Of a stretch of 64,000 bases of DNA, positions 1-12,822 are shown piece by piece (the first letter of the stretch is position 1; each line of letters starts with the position of its first letter). This DNA comes from Sphagnum magellanicum (taxonomy: Eukaryota > Streptophyta > Sphagnopsida > Sphagnales > Sphagnaceae), in the NCBI GenBank assembly GCA_021904315.1, contig CM038919.1, forward strand, positions 22,733,666-22,797,665. Direction: 5' to 3'. The notes under the pieces are model-generated. The model made no database searches, had not been told where the DNA came from, and saw only the letters and a program-made list of their open reading frames with translations. The position numbers were made by a program, and so were the translations under genes.

Positions 1-130
1 TGGCCTGATCAAAGCAACAAGTTGATCAAGTAATTGCAAAAGAACAGTTGCATAGCCAGGAGGAAATTGGCGGAGATTGCAGTGAGAAAATTGAGGGGAC
101 AAAGAAGATCAGTGTTTTGAGGAACATTAC

Positions 131-3100
131 GTGATGGAAGATGTAACACAGGCATTCGGGGAGAAAGCGGAGATTTGCTGCTTCGCCCCATATTAACAGA
201 TAGAGCGCTGTCAAAAACAGCTGCATCTGTGGTGTGAATGCACTGCACCCCATCTCCGAATTATACACACAGGTTGAACATCAAAAAATTGACAGCACTT
301 TGCATTACTAACAAAAATCACCCAAATCCAGAAAATACTCATCATGTTTGTGCAGATCTGAAAGAAAAGATCCACAAAAAAGACCAGAGAAACAAAAAAA
401 AAAGACCATTAGTAAGAGATTTTAATTCTGTGCAAAAGGGGTGAAAGCTAGTTAGTATGTATCAGCAGCTCACCGCTTAGCCATAGAATCCCGTCTCAAG
501 AAGTTGCACCAGCGATCATAATTCTCATTCAATCGATTGTGGACACTATTTATGGCACCAATATCCACCTGCAGAAAAAAACAAATTATAAAAATGTTAC
601 ATTTCTGATCAAGAATTTTCTTTAGAACAAAGACAGGCAGGAGGGGGGGGGGGGGGCAGGGAGAAACCTACAAAAGAAGAAAAAAAAAATTGAGGGATTG
701 CACAGCAAAAAAATTGTTGCTTGCTGGTGGGTACCTTGTTCTGTTCTGAGTCAACAAGCACACCCAGTCGTGATTGTGCATTGGCTAATAATAAAACCAG
801 ATGCTCTCGTTGGTTTGCCACATTGTCATTCTGCACACACCACATTCTCTCTCTTTTCAGTCACTCATGTTCAGAGTGCTCAATTGCACTATATATCGAG
901 AGAGAGAGAGAGAGAGAGAGAAAACTCTATTAGATTTTGATACACAATTTTTGTACTCGAGAGAAAAACGCAAGAGAAAACTCTCTGCATTTTAGTACCC
1001 AATTTTTGTACTTGAGAGAAAAATGCAAGAGAAAACCCTCTACATTTTTGTAACCCCATGTTTTTGTACTTGAGAGAAAGAAAACACAAGAAAACTCTCT
1101 ACATTTTGGGACACATCTTTTGTACTCAAGAGAAAAACACAAGAGAAAACTCTGTGTATTTTGGTACCCATCTTCTGTACTTGAGAGGAAAACAAACATG
1201 ATGGGTGCTTTTGAAGTAAGAATATGAGCTCATAAGAATTGTGTTGATATTTGCAAAATATTTCCATCCAACAGAAACACACCCTTTCATCGAGAATGTA
1301 ACGGTTCTGGCAACGAAAAGAAGATTGTGTGTACCTGGAATCCAAATACATAATGCAGGAAATCAAACACATCCAAGGCTCGTTCTTTGGGCATATCGTA
1401 AGTATCAGGAAACTTTGGTAAGTCTGAAGTATACTCCAATGCTCTCGTTGCACCTGACACCTGTTTCAAAAAATTAACTTTCAAAGTGTTAATTAAGGAA
1501 AACAAAATGTTGAGTTTCAAAACACAAGAAAACCAAAGGATAACTTGTGTTGTGGAATTCTCTTGTATTGTAACAGTGAAATTGCTCATTGGACATTTCT
1601 CAGTATGAACCGAATTTGAGCTTGTTGAAAAACCCAAACACTCAACTCCATTTCAAAGCCAACCGCAAGCAAGGAAAAGAGAAGATTGAAGTATCGAATT
1701 TCTGATTGTTTGCTATGAGAATCAAAACCTGCAAAAAAAAAAAACCTAGATTTTTGGTCACAGGTGCGATTGCCCTCATTTAGGGTTTGCTCAACTCTCT
1801 ATTGTTTGTACTGTTTGGGGTATTGTGGAATGCCTTGAAAAGAGGGAGGAAAAAAAAACAAAACTTACCTCTGGAAACAATTGGAAACTGTTGGTAACAC
1901 CCGGTGTTTCAAGGGGTAAGATATTGTAAGCTTTATATTCCTGGAGCTTTTTAGCATCATTCGCCATCACTGCCTTCAGCTGTAGACACACCAACAGAAA
2001 GATCCCCAACAAAATACCCAAAAACTCTGAAACCCATCAATCACTCACTACTGAAAACAAAAATTCACAAATCGGAGAAACAATGGATGTCTGTCTGTCT
2101 GTATCATTGTGGAGTTGCACTCAATCAACCAAAGTGGCATAAACAGTGTAAAATTGCTGAGTTGCAAATGATTTGAGTGCCTTACTATTGCAGACTGGTG
2201 ACCAAGAAAGAACACATGGGTCAGAAGCCAGCACTAAGAAAAATTTGTGCGGTTTCTTACTTACACTTAGATCAATAGTCATTTCAGAATGTGTACTTTG
2301 AAGTGCTTCCACGACTTCATTCAGAATTCTCGCCATCAAATACACTCTCCTTAATTTCTCCTGTTTGTCCAACCTGCAAAAATTGTAACCAAAACCACAT
2401 GGAATTAAAAAGCAAAATTGCAACACCCAGGGACTAACAGTCTCAAGAATTTCCTCAAGAATCAATGATAACCCATGTCACCATCTTCTCCATGATAAAT
2501 ACATTTTTTTCAATTGATCTTCATAAGCGTTGGAAGAACTTCTCAACTACTTACACTATGAGTGAAACTGAAAAGCATTGAGAAAATATGATCACAATTT
2601 CTCATGCACGAAAAGCTCTGATTTTTTACCACCCATATAATTTTCAGCATACAAAACCAATAGGGAAGAGCTTAAAGAATAGTTATAACTACAAGCGACG
2701 TACATGCTTGTATCTTGATCTGAGGACTGGTGTTCACGATCCCGTCTGACTTCCTCCTCAAGCTCATCAACTTGGTTTCTTTCCCGGAAACGCCTATAAA
2801 AGTCTTGTACATAGCGGATGTCTTGGCTCCGATCAATCTTCTCACCTTCCTTCTTGGACCGCTTTTGCTGTAGAATAAAATTTGTATTCAACAGAAATTC
2901 TACAGATTTAGATTGCTTCTCAGTTACCCAGAAGGGAAAAGAACCATGTTGTCCGGTAATACAAAACCTCTTCTGAAAAATAGCTTACAGTGCGAGAAAA
3001 ACAGAGTGTACCTTTATGGAGATCTGAAAGCAACAATTACTAGACATACATCTACAGATGGAAAAACACAAGTTGAGAATTGCAGAGATATAGATCCACA

Positions 3101-3912
3101 GTTGGGAAAAAAAAAACCCCAAGTTTGAGAATTGAAGAGATAAAGATCCACAGCTGGAAAACCCAAAGTTGAGAATTGGGGCGAGAGATATAGATCACAG
3201 TTCAAAAAAGGAAAAAAAAACAAAAAAAGAAAAACCCCAAGTTTGAGAATTGAAGAGATTACCTTGATGATAGAGAGCAAACCCGTCTTGAATTGCAAGA
3301 CGCCACGACCCTCATCCTTTGGATCAAGGTGTTGTGAGAGTGAATACGCATACTCACACACTGCAAAACAATTCACACACACACACACCCCAGCAAAGAT
3401 GATGATGAGGAGCTACTTACTAGAAGCTCATCATTCATCCTCTCTTCCAAGATTTTCAAGAAGCAAAGCAAATTGAGCATTGGTAGGAATGCAAAAGAAA
3501 GGTTTAGGATTTAGGGTTTAGGGTTTGGGGGGAATGCAAGAAGTAGAAGAAGAAGAAGGGGTCTAGGGTTTAGGGGGAGATGGTGTGAGAAGATGCAAGC
3601 TTGCAAGCAAAGCTTACAGATGCGAGCAACTTGAGGATCATCTTGTTGAACTTCATCAGCAGTGCGGAGAATGACATCAATGTTTCTCTGTTGCTGGAGA
3701 GATTGTGGAACGAAGGCTGCAGAGGATGTGGTGGTATCTCCACCACCAAAACCATCATCATCTCCTCCTCCTCCTCCTTGTCTCGCACTTTGTCGCCTCT
3801 TCTCTGCCATCATTGCCTCATACACTAGTGTCTCCCACCTGTTCAGCACTCTCTTTGAGATATGCTGCTTTGAGACTCTGCTCCCGCCTCCTCCTCTCGA
3901 CGGAGTTGCCAT
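131..3912 (-). CDS. Callose synthase (1,3-beta-glucan synthase), GSL8/GSL10-like, N-terminal 402 residues; gene continues past the left edge
   Basis: Callose synthases are large plasma-membrane enzymes that polymerise UDP-glucose into 1,3-beta-glucan. Nine exons splice in consistent phase: 3912-3618, 3360-3263, 2867-2704, 2373-2265, 1979-1869, 1460-1335, 830-735, 568-474, 242-131. The product starts MATPSRGGGGSRVSKQ and shows GRGVLQFKTGLLSIIK (about 116-131), DNVANQREHLVLLLANAQS (about 303-321) and LYLLIWGEAANLRFLPEC (378-395), the last being the start of the FKS1-domain region. From memory the order and wording match the Arabidopsis GSL8/GSL10 type best. The N-terminal part corresponds to the Vta1-like region. 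The frame stays open to an upstream Met at 4062; I chose 3912 because it starts like family members. Introns 2 and 6 carry tandem repeats. The transmembrane and catalytic parts lie outside the window. Family assignment is firm, subgroup less so. Confidence 0.93.
921..1198. repeat. About five tandem ~55-bp units inside callose synthase intron 6, next to an (AG)n tract
   Basis: Each unit carries TTTTGTACTTGAGAGAAAAA followed by CGCAAGAGAAAACTCTC and a short CATTTTGGTACCCA-like piece. Five imperfect copies run between exons 6 and 7 (intron 831-1334). An (AG)n run at about 899-921 precedes them. Short ORFs on both strands here only reflect the repeat. Confidence 0.85.
3052..3260. repeat. About four ~50-bp tandem units in callose synthase intron 2, reaching the 5' splice site
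   Basis: Units contain AAGTTGAGAATTGAAGAGAT, then AGATCCACAGTTGG and an A-rich spacer. The last copy lies directly beside the intron 2 splice donor (donor bases 3261-3262), so the duplicated unit derives from donor-proximal intron sequence. Copies differ mostly in the length of their A-rich tracts. Confidence 0.75.
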
Positions 3913-4368
3913 GGTGAAAGAAATTGTGTTGTTGTATGTATTGTTGTTCCTCCTCCTCCTCCTGTCCCTGCAAGGACCACAAATGAAAACCCTAAAAGAG
4001 AGCTTCACAAGAGATTTCCAAGAGCTTCCACTCCATCTATTTCTTTGATTCCACCCATCCAACTCCCATCTCCAACAAGCACTTTGAGCTTTTCCAACCC
4101 ACTAAAAAAAAATTAAATTAAACTAAACTAAAACTCTTTGATACACAAAGCATACTATAAAAACCAAATGAGGAGAGCGTTTTGGATTCTAGCTACAAAG
4201 CAAAGCAAAGCAAAGCAAGCTACTGTTTTTTCTGCAGGAAAGAGAATCTTTTTGAGCTTCAGATACACACAAATGCAACTCAATAAACATTGCTGGAAAC
4301 AGAAAAAAAACACACAAACCCAAAATGTTACCTTGCAAACTTGTGCTCTTGGAATTTATTTTTCTTTG

Positions 4369-4400
<32 letters not shown>

Positions 4401-4415
4401 TTCCTCAAGTGGTTT

Positions 4416-4448
<33 letters not shown>

Positions 4449-5580
4449 TCCTGTTTTCTCTCAGGTTTTTGAGTCCATTGCGATGCGCGTGAAGCTCCTC
4501 GTCGTCATCCGATCACTACCCATTTCTCCTTTTGCCGTTTTATGAGTATTCTGAGTTTGAATTCCGGAAGAAGCTGTTGGCGGCGATGGCGGGGTAGAGC
4601 CCTGTACCTTCAGCTCCGACACGAAGGGGCTGGCTGCTGCTTGTCGCAGCAGAGGACGCAAGCGACGCGAGCAAGCGAGCAGGGTGAAAAAGTTTAACTG
4701 CGGTTCAAAAAAGTCCCAAATTTGACCAGGTCTGTGAATGGTTGGATGTAGGGAGGAAGGAAAGGATGGATGGATGAAAGGAGAAAGGAAGGAAGGAAGG
4801 GAGAAATGGATGGATGGATGGATGGGATACAAAGTTTTACAACAAATTGAAACAAGGGTCTATATCAATGCCAAGTTCAACAAATACTAACTCAAATTAA
4901 TATTTAACTATATATATATTAACCTTAGTTAACTTTAGGCCCACTTTCTTTAGGGCCCTTTAGGAGCCCTAAACTCCTAGGACCCAAATTGGGACTCATT
5001 TGAAGCAAATTTAGTCCTTGAGTTGGACCATGCCTTGGACCTTAGCTTGCATCTTGGCTCTCCAAATCATGAGCTCTCTTTTAATTCTTTTTTTTTTTTT
5101 GTCAGTTCAAAATGGTGCCATGTAGGTTTAGCCTAGATTTGCCGATTTTTGGTCTTGGACCCTTATTTAAAGTCCAATTTATGGCTCTCATCCAATAGGA
5201 TTGCTTTATTTCATTCGACTTTGGACCTTGGACCCTAATCTAAAGTGGCTCTTCGATTCTTGTGCCCATTCAAACAAAAAGGTGTCAAAAAGGTGTCAAA
5301 GTGTCAACTTGAATCAAGGTCACAAGAAGTTTGTTAACCATAAAGCATCGATTTTTACCCTACAAACCATCTAGTACCCTCACAACATTGGTAAATATTT
5401 AATTAATTTGAAATTTTTCCAATATTTCATTTTGAAAATGGAATTTCTTTTAATATTTCCAAAAAAATTCTTCTTTCCTTCCAATAATCTTGTTCTTTGG
5501 GGGGAAAAAAAATGAAAATTTGTACATTTCTACAAATAATATAATTGATGTTCAAGTTGTTAAGGTATTATACTTAAAGG
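3913..5580. other. Upstream region of the callose synthase gene with simple repeats
   Basis: No second gene seen. The 5' UTR and promoter of the minus-strand callose synthase should lie here. Contents include a (CT)n run at about 4370-4396, (CTTT)n at about 4415-4446, (GGAT)n-like sequence at about 4740-4824, a short CpG-richer patch near 4560-4690, and AT-rich sequence beyond. No TATA box could be assigned with confidence. Confidence 0.6.
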
Positions 5581-7430
5581 ATGGATGGATGGATGATGTG
5601 GGTAATTTGTGAAAACTTTAATTGGTGGCATCAAATGTGGAAAAGCCAAAATGGATGAATTTTGTTTGTGGAACTATGTTTGTATGGAAGTTGGTGGATG
5701 AAATGTTTTTGTTGTTTTATGAAAAGTGGGGGATGGATGAAATGTTATATAACTAATGAAAATATTTATGGTCTATGAATGAATGGATCAAGGAATGGAC
5801 AGATGGATGAACAAATGGATAATGTGATTCAATGTGAGAAACATTCATTTAGTGACATTAAATGTGGAAAAGCCAAATAATTGTGGACCATCATGAAATG
5901 TTTATGAAAGTTGATGGATGAAATGATGTGAAATTGAATGAAATATTGTTTATGGAAGTCAAGAGTTTGGCAATATTATGTCATTTAGAGCAAAAGCCAA
6001 ATGTAAAAGAGCTCCCAAAAAGAGACCTCAAAATGACTTTAGGAACCAAAATAATTACAAGGTAACAAAATAGTAAAAATAAAATACTTAATAGATGAAA
6101 TGTTTATAGAACTTATGAAAATGTTTATGGTCTTTTAATGGATGGATGGATGAAATTATGGATGAATGATGTGCCTAAATGTAAAACGTCCATTTAGTGA
6201 TATCAAATGTGGAAAAGCCAATTGGGAGAAATTGGTTGCAGAATCCCATGAAATGTCTATGGAAGTTGATGGATGAATATTGTGGAATTGATGAAATATT
6301 GTTTATTCAAGAGGGGATGGAATTGATGGAAAAATGTTCATGCAAATGGGGATGGATGAAATGTTTTGGAACTAATGAAATGTTTATCATCTACAAATGG
6401 ATGAATGAAAAGATGCATGGTTGGATGGATGGATTAATGATATGAGTAAAAAAAACTCATTTAGGCACACCAAATGTAGAAAAAAGTTGAGTGAATTTTC
6501 CATGGAATCTTTCAAGAAATGTTTATGAATGGATGAAATATTATGGAATCGAAGAAATCTTTATATGAAAGTGGGAATAGATGGAATGTTGCAAAATTCA
6601 TGAAATGCTTATGGAAGTTGATAGATGAAATGTTGTGAATTTAATTAACAATTTATGATAATTGATGGATGATTCTTTTTGTTTTGGAATTGATGAAATG
6701 TTTACAAAAGTTGATGGATGAATCAATATTTAAACTTGGTGAGACATTTATGAATGTTATGGAACTCATAAGTGTTTATGAAAAAAAATGGAGGATTAAA
6801 TATTTTGGAATTGAATTGAAATGTTAAGAAAGTTTTTAAAAGTGGATCAATGAATGTAATGTAGGCAAATTCAAAGCATCAATTGTTGCGAATAGGTATT
6901 TGATGAATTAGTGTTGAAACAAATTACAAAATGCAAATAAAGTTGATGCTTGAATGTTGCAATGGTGTGGAAGCAAATGGATGAATGTTGTGGAACTTGA
7001 TGAAATGTTCAATGAAGTCAATGGAAGAATGGTGTGGAACCTAAAGGAAAATGTTAATAAAGTTGATGGATGAATGTTGTTGAACTTGTTGGTTATTTTC
7101 TTAAATTGAAAGAAAAATGTTATGGCATTTGATGAATGTTGTGAAACATGATGAAATGTTTTTAAATGAATGAATGAATTTTGCGATTTCACTTCAAAAC
7201 AAAATATCATGGAAGTTGATGGATAAAGGTTGTCTATCTTGAAAAAAATGTTGTGCATATTGTTGAATGAATGGTGCAAAATAAATGACTTTTTCATAAT
7301 GGACAAATGAATGTTGTGGAATTGGATGAAATGTTATGAAAATGAATGGATAAAGGTTAAAAAATTTGAATGAAATGTAGTGATTTGTATAAAATTGACA
7401 AAAATAATTCATATACATAATTGAGTTCAT
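5580..7430. repeat. Degenerate ATGGATGAA-type satellite-like region
   Basis: GGATGGATGGATGAT-like runs and longer variants (TGATGAAATGTTTATGGAAG, GTTGATGGATGAAATG) recur for about 1.85 kb, mixed with copies of TGTGGAAAAGCCAA (near 5635, 5865, 6207). The pattern looks like a tetranucleotide GGAT array that grew into longer units and then decayed. ORFs inside it (such as 6197-6445) are by-products of the repeat. Confidence 0.75.
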
Positions 7431-10400
7431 AAAAAATTGTGTGTCTATCCAAGACCTAAAACACTAGATCTCATATAAGTGAGTTGAAACCTAGGCTTTG
7501 TGTATGTGTTCAAAATACAATTCCATCTAAAGGATTATCATATTATCGAGTTGGTGTGAAACTTTATGTATATGTCTAGGACAAAGTTTCATTTAAATGA
7601 TTATGTTTACATTGTTACATTTGATATTCCATAGCAAAATTCTAATTATATTTTTAATATAACTCCTTTTACATTTAAATGTTGTTAATTTTTCATCTAT
7701 TTTTCATTTTGCCAAATGAAGTAAGAGCGTCATACACATATTTTAGTTTCTTAATTTTAATTTGCTTGAATGATTTTTTTTTAAAAATTTCTTCAATGTT
7801 TTGTCTTACTTGTGTCTAATTTAGTTTGATGATCTAAGAATTATACGTTAGGGATTTTTCATTTTCAAATTCCTTAAGCATGTCCATTAGTGAAGATCCC
7901 AACATTAATTAATGTTAAATGATGATTGTCCTAGGTGGACAATAACATTTTTACAAAAGTGTTGTTACAAATGGCGACCTAGGAAGTGGCTAGGTCTAGA
8001 TGTGGCTAATTTGAGTATTTTTATTTTAAAAAATGACCCAAAAAATCCTTTAAAATTACTATTTTTTCATCTTATTTTCAATGTTTAAAAAACTTAAGAC
8101 ATTTCACCACAAAAAAACATCATTTCAAGCAAATTGACTAAAATCAAAGTTTCATCACAAGCTTTGATATAATTTCTCCATCATCAAATTATATTTTTGA
8201 ATGAGAAAACTTAAGAAACTTAGTTGAACTAGAACCCAAAGATGTTAATTCTTCAAATGGGTATTCCAACTCTTGAAGGCTAGGCAAAAATAGGTGATGA
8301 ATATAATTATGTATAGAACTTTTTTTAACCAATGAAATGTTCTAGCATGCACATAAAAAGTCCATTTATTTTTTCTTTGGGGGAAAAAGGCGGTTGAATT
8401 TTTTTGGTTTTTGTTGTTCTCATTGTGAAACATGCACCCTTGGGGAACAAGTAAGTTTGGCCACTCCATTGAAACAAAATGCCACTTTATCAAAGACGCC
8501 TCTTATTTCATTGCCCCAAATTTTAGTCTTGCAACCTTTTACATTAGGCATTGTGGCCTTCACTTTGTCACATATGCCTTGCCCCACATTCTATTCTTGC
8601 AACTTATATAAGTTCAATCCAAAATAGGAGGCTACAATATATCTATTTTGGGACTTTTTGATTATTATGTCCATCACCAAGAAAAAAGAAAAAAAAAAAA
8701 AAAAAAAAAAAACAAAACAAACTTTTGAAAAGGGGGATGAGGGTGCATTCACAAAATAATGAGTCAAGAATGCACCTTTAACATGGACGTAAGTAATCAT
8801 TCATTTTGAATTAATCTTAAGATATATTAGGAATTATTTTTTTTGTACATTGCAAAACATATTAACAAAAATATGTTGCATTGTGCTATTATGTAAAGAT
8901 ATGTTTTAAGAATCTCCACAAAATCATATCATTTTCAAATATTTTAAAGTCCATTTAGGAGTCTAATTAAACAATTAAAAAATTGGTTACAATGTTTGAT
9001 GAATGTTTTTGAATACTCTATCCACATTAAATCATTTCAAAACTTTCCACATGTTTTTTCGTAATATATTAAAATCATTGCCATCTAAACACATTGAAGA
9101 AGTGTATAATAATAGTACAAATTTTAACATTAAAACATGAAAAACCAAACATTAGTTCCATTTGTTATAGTTCATTATTTTGTGAATGTACCTATGGTCC
9201 CCATGGTTCTAATTAATATGAATCACAATAATACATCACAATATTAGTTCTTCCAATAGTTTCATAACATTATCTAATCCAAGAGATAAAAATGTTTTGT
9301 TCAACAACAAAATAGGAAATCCTCCTTAATTACAATAATACTTTCCATATAGGATTAGACCATTCCATTCATTTTGAGCACCTGTACATTGGGTATGTTG
9401 ATGGGCTTATAAATAGTAATTTGAACTTAATAACAATGCTAGGTGAATTGTCATGTTAGAAATAATTTTTTTGAACCTACATATATGTTTTAACCTTATT
9501 TTAATTTAAAAAGTCACACCAATCCTATTCCAAGTTTTGGATCATGTGTAAAATGCAACAATGATAGTCAAATTGGGCATGAAACTACATGTTGAATAAG
9601 GACCCAAAAAAAACAAGCAAATGCATTTTATGGAGAGCAAGAATGTTGAAAATTGTTCAACATTGAACTTGAAAGTGTTGTTAAAGCAATTGAAGTAAAC
9701 ATTACTACCATGGCCTTGAAGACCAAAGGTTAATTGTGATTGTTACATTCAAGAGTAAAGCAAATTCATCACAAGTTCAATTCTCAACTCCTCAACAAAT
9801 TGAAACAAAAACTAAAATATAATAATATCAAGATTATTAGAGGGCAAGTGTGCCACTAAAGGTAGAAATGTAAAGGTTTCATTTTAAATGGTTATTTATG
9901 TGATAAGTATTAAGAAATTTCTATGCACATAAGTTTGATGAATGTTGAAGGACCGTTATACATTTGCAATTTTGAATCCTCAAGGACAATATCAAAGAAG
10001 ACTTGCCAAAATAATGCATGTATAATGTTTATCTAGACGAGGTTTTCTTTTAACACTCTTTATAAGGATTTTGTCTTTGTGGCCCTTTTGGCTCCTAATA
10101 CCATGAATGCACCTTTTAATCTAATAGGGTAAAATAAGTTAAAGTTAATTACCCATGTTTAGAGTTTCCATGGTTATCTTAGTCCTTTAATTCAAACTTG
10201 AATATATTTTTACTTTCATTTATTTATTAACTTGAAAATTAATGACCTAAAAAACTTCACTAGGAATATATGTTCCAAATTTCAAGTCAATTGCAAACCC
10301 AAAGAGGTCATTTCCATTTTATTGTAAACAATGTGCAAACAAATGTAAGGTGCAACTTACTGAAGAATGTATAATTTATGATTTAAGTAAATTTAAATAA

Positions 10401-12227
10401 GGTGCCTATAGTTCATTATGAGAATACACTTAAAATATATTTAATATATTATAGATTATACCTAAAATATACCTAGAGCATTTCATCATTTCATAGCATA
10501 TTTTAAAATACCTTTTATTTCATATGCTTTTTTAAATATACAAGGAATGACCTCTCTAAGATTCAAAAAAATTAAAATTTTTTATGGTGCATGTATAAGG
10601 GTGGTGTTAAGGTTTTCACATGATTGTTTTGACTTGTTGTTTTAAACTTACATATCCATAATTACTCTATACCCATTTCAATAACTTTTGTATTACATTG
10701 TTAAATTGTGCTTCTTCCTAAAATGCACCAAATAGAAACAAAGGCAATGTTTAAAAATCAAGATAGTTGTAAGTTTTTCATGTTTTGTTTATTTTTTTCA
10801 AGAATTATTTTTTTCATTAGGCTAGGAGTTTTTCTTCTAAAACTCATTAATGGCATGGAAAAAGCTTGGATTTGAACAATGTTCACAAGTTTGTGATTAT
10901 TTTTTTCTTTCATGGAAAATTCACCTTTTGAAATTACAAGATGTTTGATTCTCAAATCATGGATGGAGCTTCATGTTTTGAGACACGATTCATTTCTTAG
11001 ATATTTGATTGACGAAAGGTTTATTGTTTTTCAAATTTTATGTACCTATATTCAAATGTGACTTGCATTGATATTGTTGTTGTCATGAAGCCTTTATGAT
11101 TTTATAATGGAATATTGTTTTTTTCTCTCTTTAGAAGTTGCGAAAAACTCAACAATTTTGGACTTCTTTTAGTTTCTTAAAGCTTGGTAGTTTTTAAAGG
11201 TATGTTCGAAAGCAAGTCATGATTTTTGTTCATGATTTTGCCCTTTTCATCTTGCCTCTCACAACTTTTTTGAAAGTTCCTTGTTGTGATCATGTAACAA
11301 TTTTTCTTTCATTGTTGGCAAGTTGTTGTCATTATGTCAAAACATGGAACCATGACTAAGAATTTTTATAGTTATTTTTCAAACTTACCCATGTAATCAT
11401 ATGCAATGTGCCTTAGTGCCATTTATGCAACTTTTGGTCACAAAACACGATTATCGAACTATAATTACAACTATATGATTAATAGTCATTTTGAATTTTT
11501 AAAAAATAACCTAGGTAACTAGGCTAAATAGTTAAACTAGATAATTAGGTATGTAGGTAGGCTAGGTAGTTGAGTGTGAAAATGATTTGATGATAAAAAT
11601 AGGAATCACCTTGTTAAAGTACAAAATAAGTAGGACCTTTATTAATTCCACAAAAGATTTTTAATTTTTTCTATTTTTTATTTGTTTATTGCTCAAGCAC
11701 CATGTGAGCTCTATCTTCCTCACCTACTATGCACACACCTATGAAAAATCATAAAATATTTAAACACATATATTATGTATTGGCAAACTATTATTTTTTG
11801 ATTATTGCTTTATGTTAACCCCTTGTTTTTAAGTATCCTTTCGTCGACACATAAAACACTTGAAGTGGAAAAGTGTGGGAATCAAGAAGAGACATTTTCA
11901 AGTTGAACTTTCACTTCGCATTCATGTTAAATGTGATTGAATTTAATAATGGGGTTTTTAAGAATATTTTGGAAATAAATAACTCCTCATAATTTTATTT
12001 TAGTTTTTTTTGTTTTTGTGTTGGTGAAAATTGGACCACTTTTTAACGGAAGAAAGTAATGTGTGTCACTAACACTTGTTAATTATCAATTTATATAAAT
12101 ATACGTGACAAAATTGATTGTCATGCAAGGTAACCAAGTGTCATTCAAGATGAATGTTGATGGAACTTCCACTGAACTTTGAATCAAATTGTTGCCTGTT
12201 TTTGCTTCACCATGTGTGGTATTGAAA
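7431..12227. other. AT-rich intergenic stretch without recognised genes
   Basis: I see no ORF with family features and no repeat with clear ends. A poly-A run lies at about 8689-8712 and could be the tail of an old retroposed copy, but no body was recognised. Short ORFs such as 8245-8493 and 10758-10955 have low-complexity, K/N/F/L-rich composition typical of chance reading frames in AT-rich DNA. Confidence 0.55.
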
Positions 12228-12230
12228 TAA

Positions 12231-12819
12231 AGGTGCCTTCACACTTGGTGTTAGAGCATCTCCACTGGTGCACAGTATGTGACTCCGGACAGTAAAATTT
12301 ATTGCAAAAAAGTCAAAATGTGCCGGTTTAGCTCAGGAAATTGGTTTTTCTGCATCAAATTCGTGCAGCTTGCCGCGGCTGGTAAAAGTCACAACACAAT
12401 TGTGCACCTCCAAAAAAGAGTGTAATAAATTGAACCTGACCGCGGCTCAGTATTTCTGATTGGTCGATTATAATGATTGGTCCAGGTGGTTTGCTATTAG
12501 TAGTCCTCACGTATATGCAGTTCCTGTTACAATTATATGGGTGGGATTGCAAAAAAAAAAAAAGCTAAATTTAGACATTTAATTTTATTATCCAGAGTGA
12601 CATACTGAGCACCAGTGGAGATGCTCTTAGGGACTCTAATGTTAAGTCCACTAACATCATGTTAGTCATTTGGGACGTAAACTTACTTACCATGAAAATT
12701 TTATGTTAAGATAACATTTACTTACCATTAGACTATGACCTTTTTAACATTGCATGCCACCTAGGATGCCACCTAGATTTTTATTTAACAATGACTTAAC
12801 ATCAAGTGTGAATGCACCA
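12231..12819. mobile_element. Outer Tourist-like MITE split by a second MITE
   Basis: The left end GGTGCCTTCACACTTGGTGT (from 12232) is mirrored by the right end, whose reverse complement is GGTGCATTCACACTTGATGT (ending 12818). TAA lies on both flanks (12228-12230 and 12820-12822) as a possible 3-bp target duplication, as in PIF/Harbinger (Tourist) elements. The interior is interrupted at 12251-12629 by another terminal-inverted-repeat element, leaving only about 210 bp of its own. There is no coding capacity, so it is non-autonomous. Confidence 0.75.
12254..12626. mobile_element. Inner Tourist-like MITE (373 bp), TTA target duplication, nested in the outer MITE
   Basis: The terminal inverted repeats are GAGCATCTCCACTGGTGC at the left and GCACCAGTGGAGATGCTC at the right, perfect over 18 bp. 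TTA occurs at 12251-12253 and 12627-12629, the target-site duplication expected for PIF/Harbinger-derived MITEs. GAGCATCTCCA-type ends are common in plant Tourist elements. The 63-aa ORF inside is not coding. Perfect terminal repeats suggest a fairly recent insertion, younger than the host element. Confidence 0.88.
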
Positions 12820-12822
12820 TAA

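Noticed and set aside
3662-4048. 128-codon plus-strand ORF over callose synthase exon 1
   Set aside because: Low-complexity Ser/Pro/Leu frame opposite the true exon.
9540-9600. Cys/His pattern SCVKCNNDSQIGHETTC resembling a zinc knuckle
   Set aside because: Spacing does not fit CX2CX4HX4C, and the frame stops at once with no coding context.
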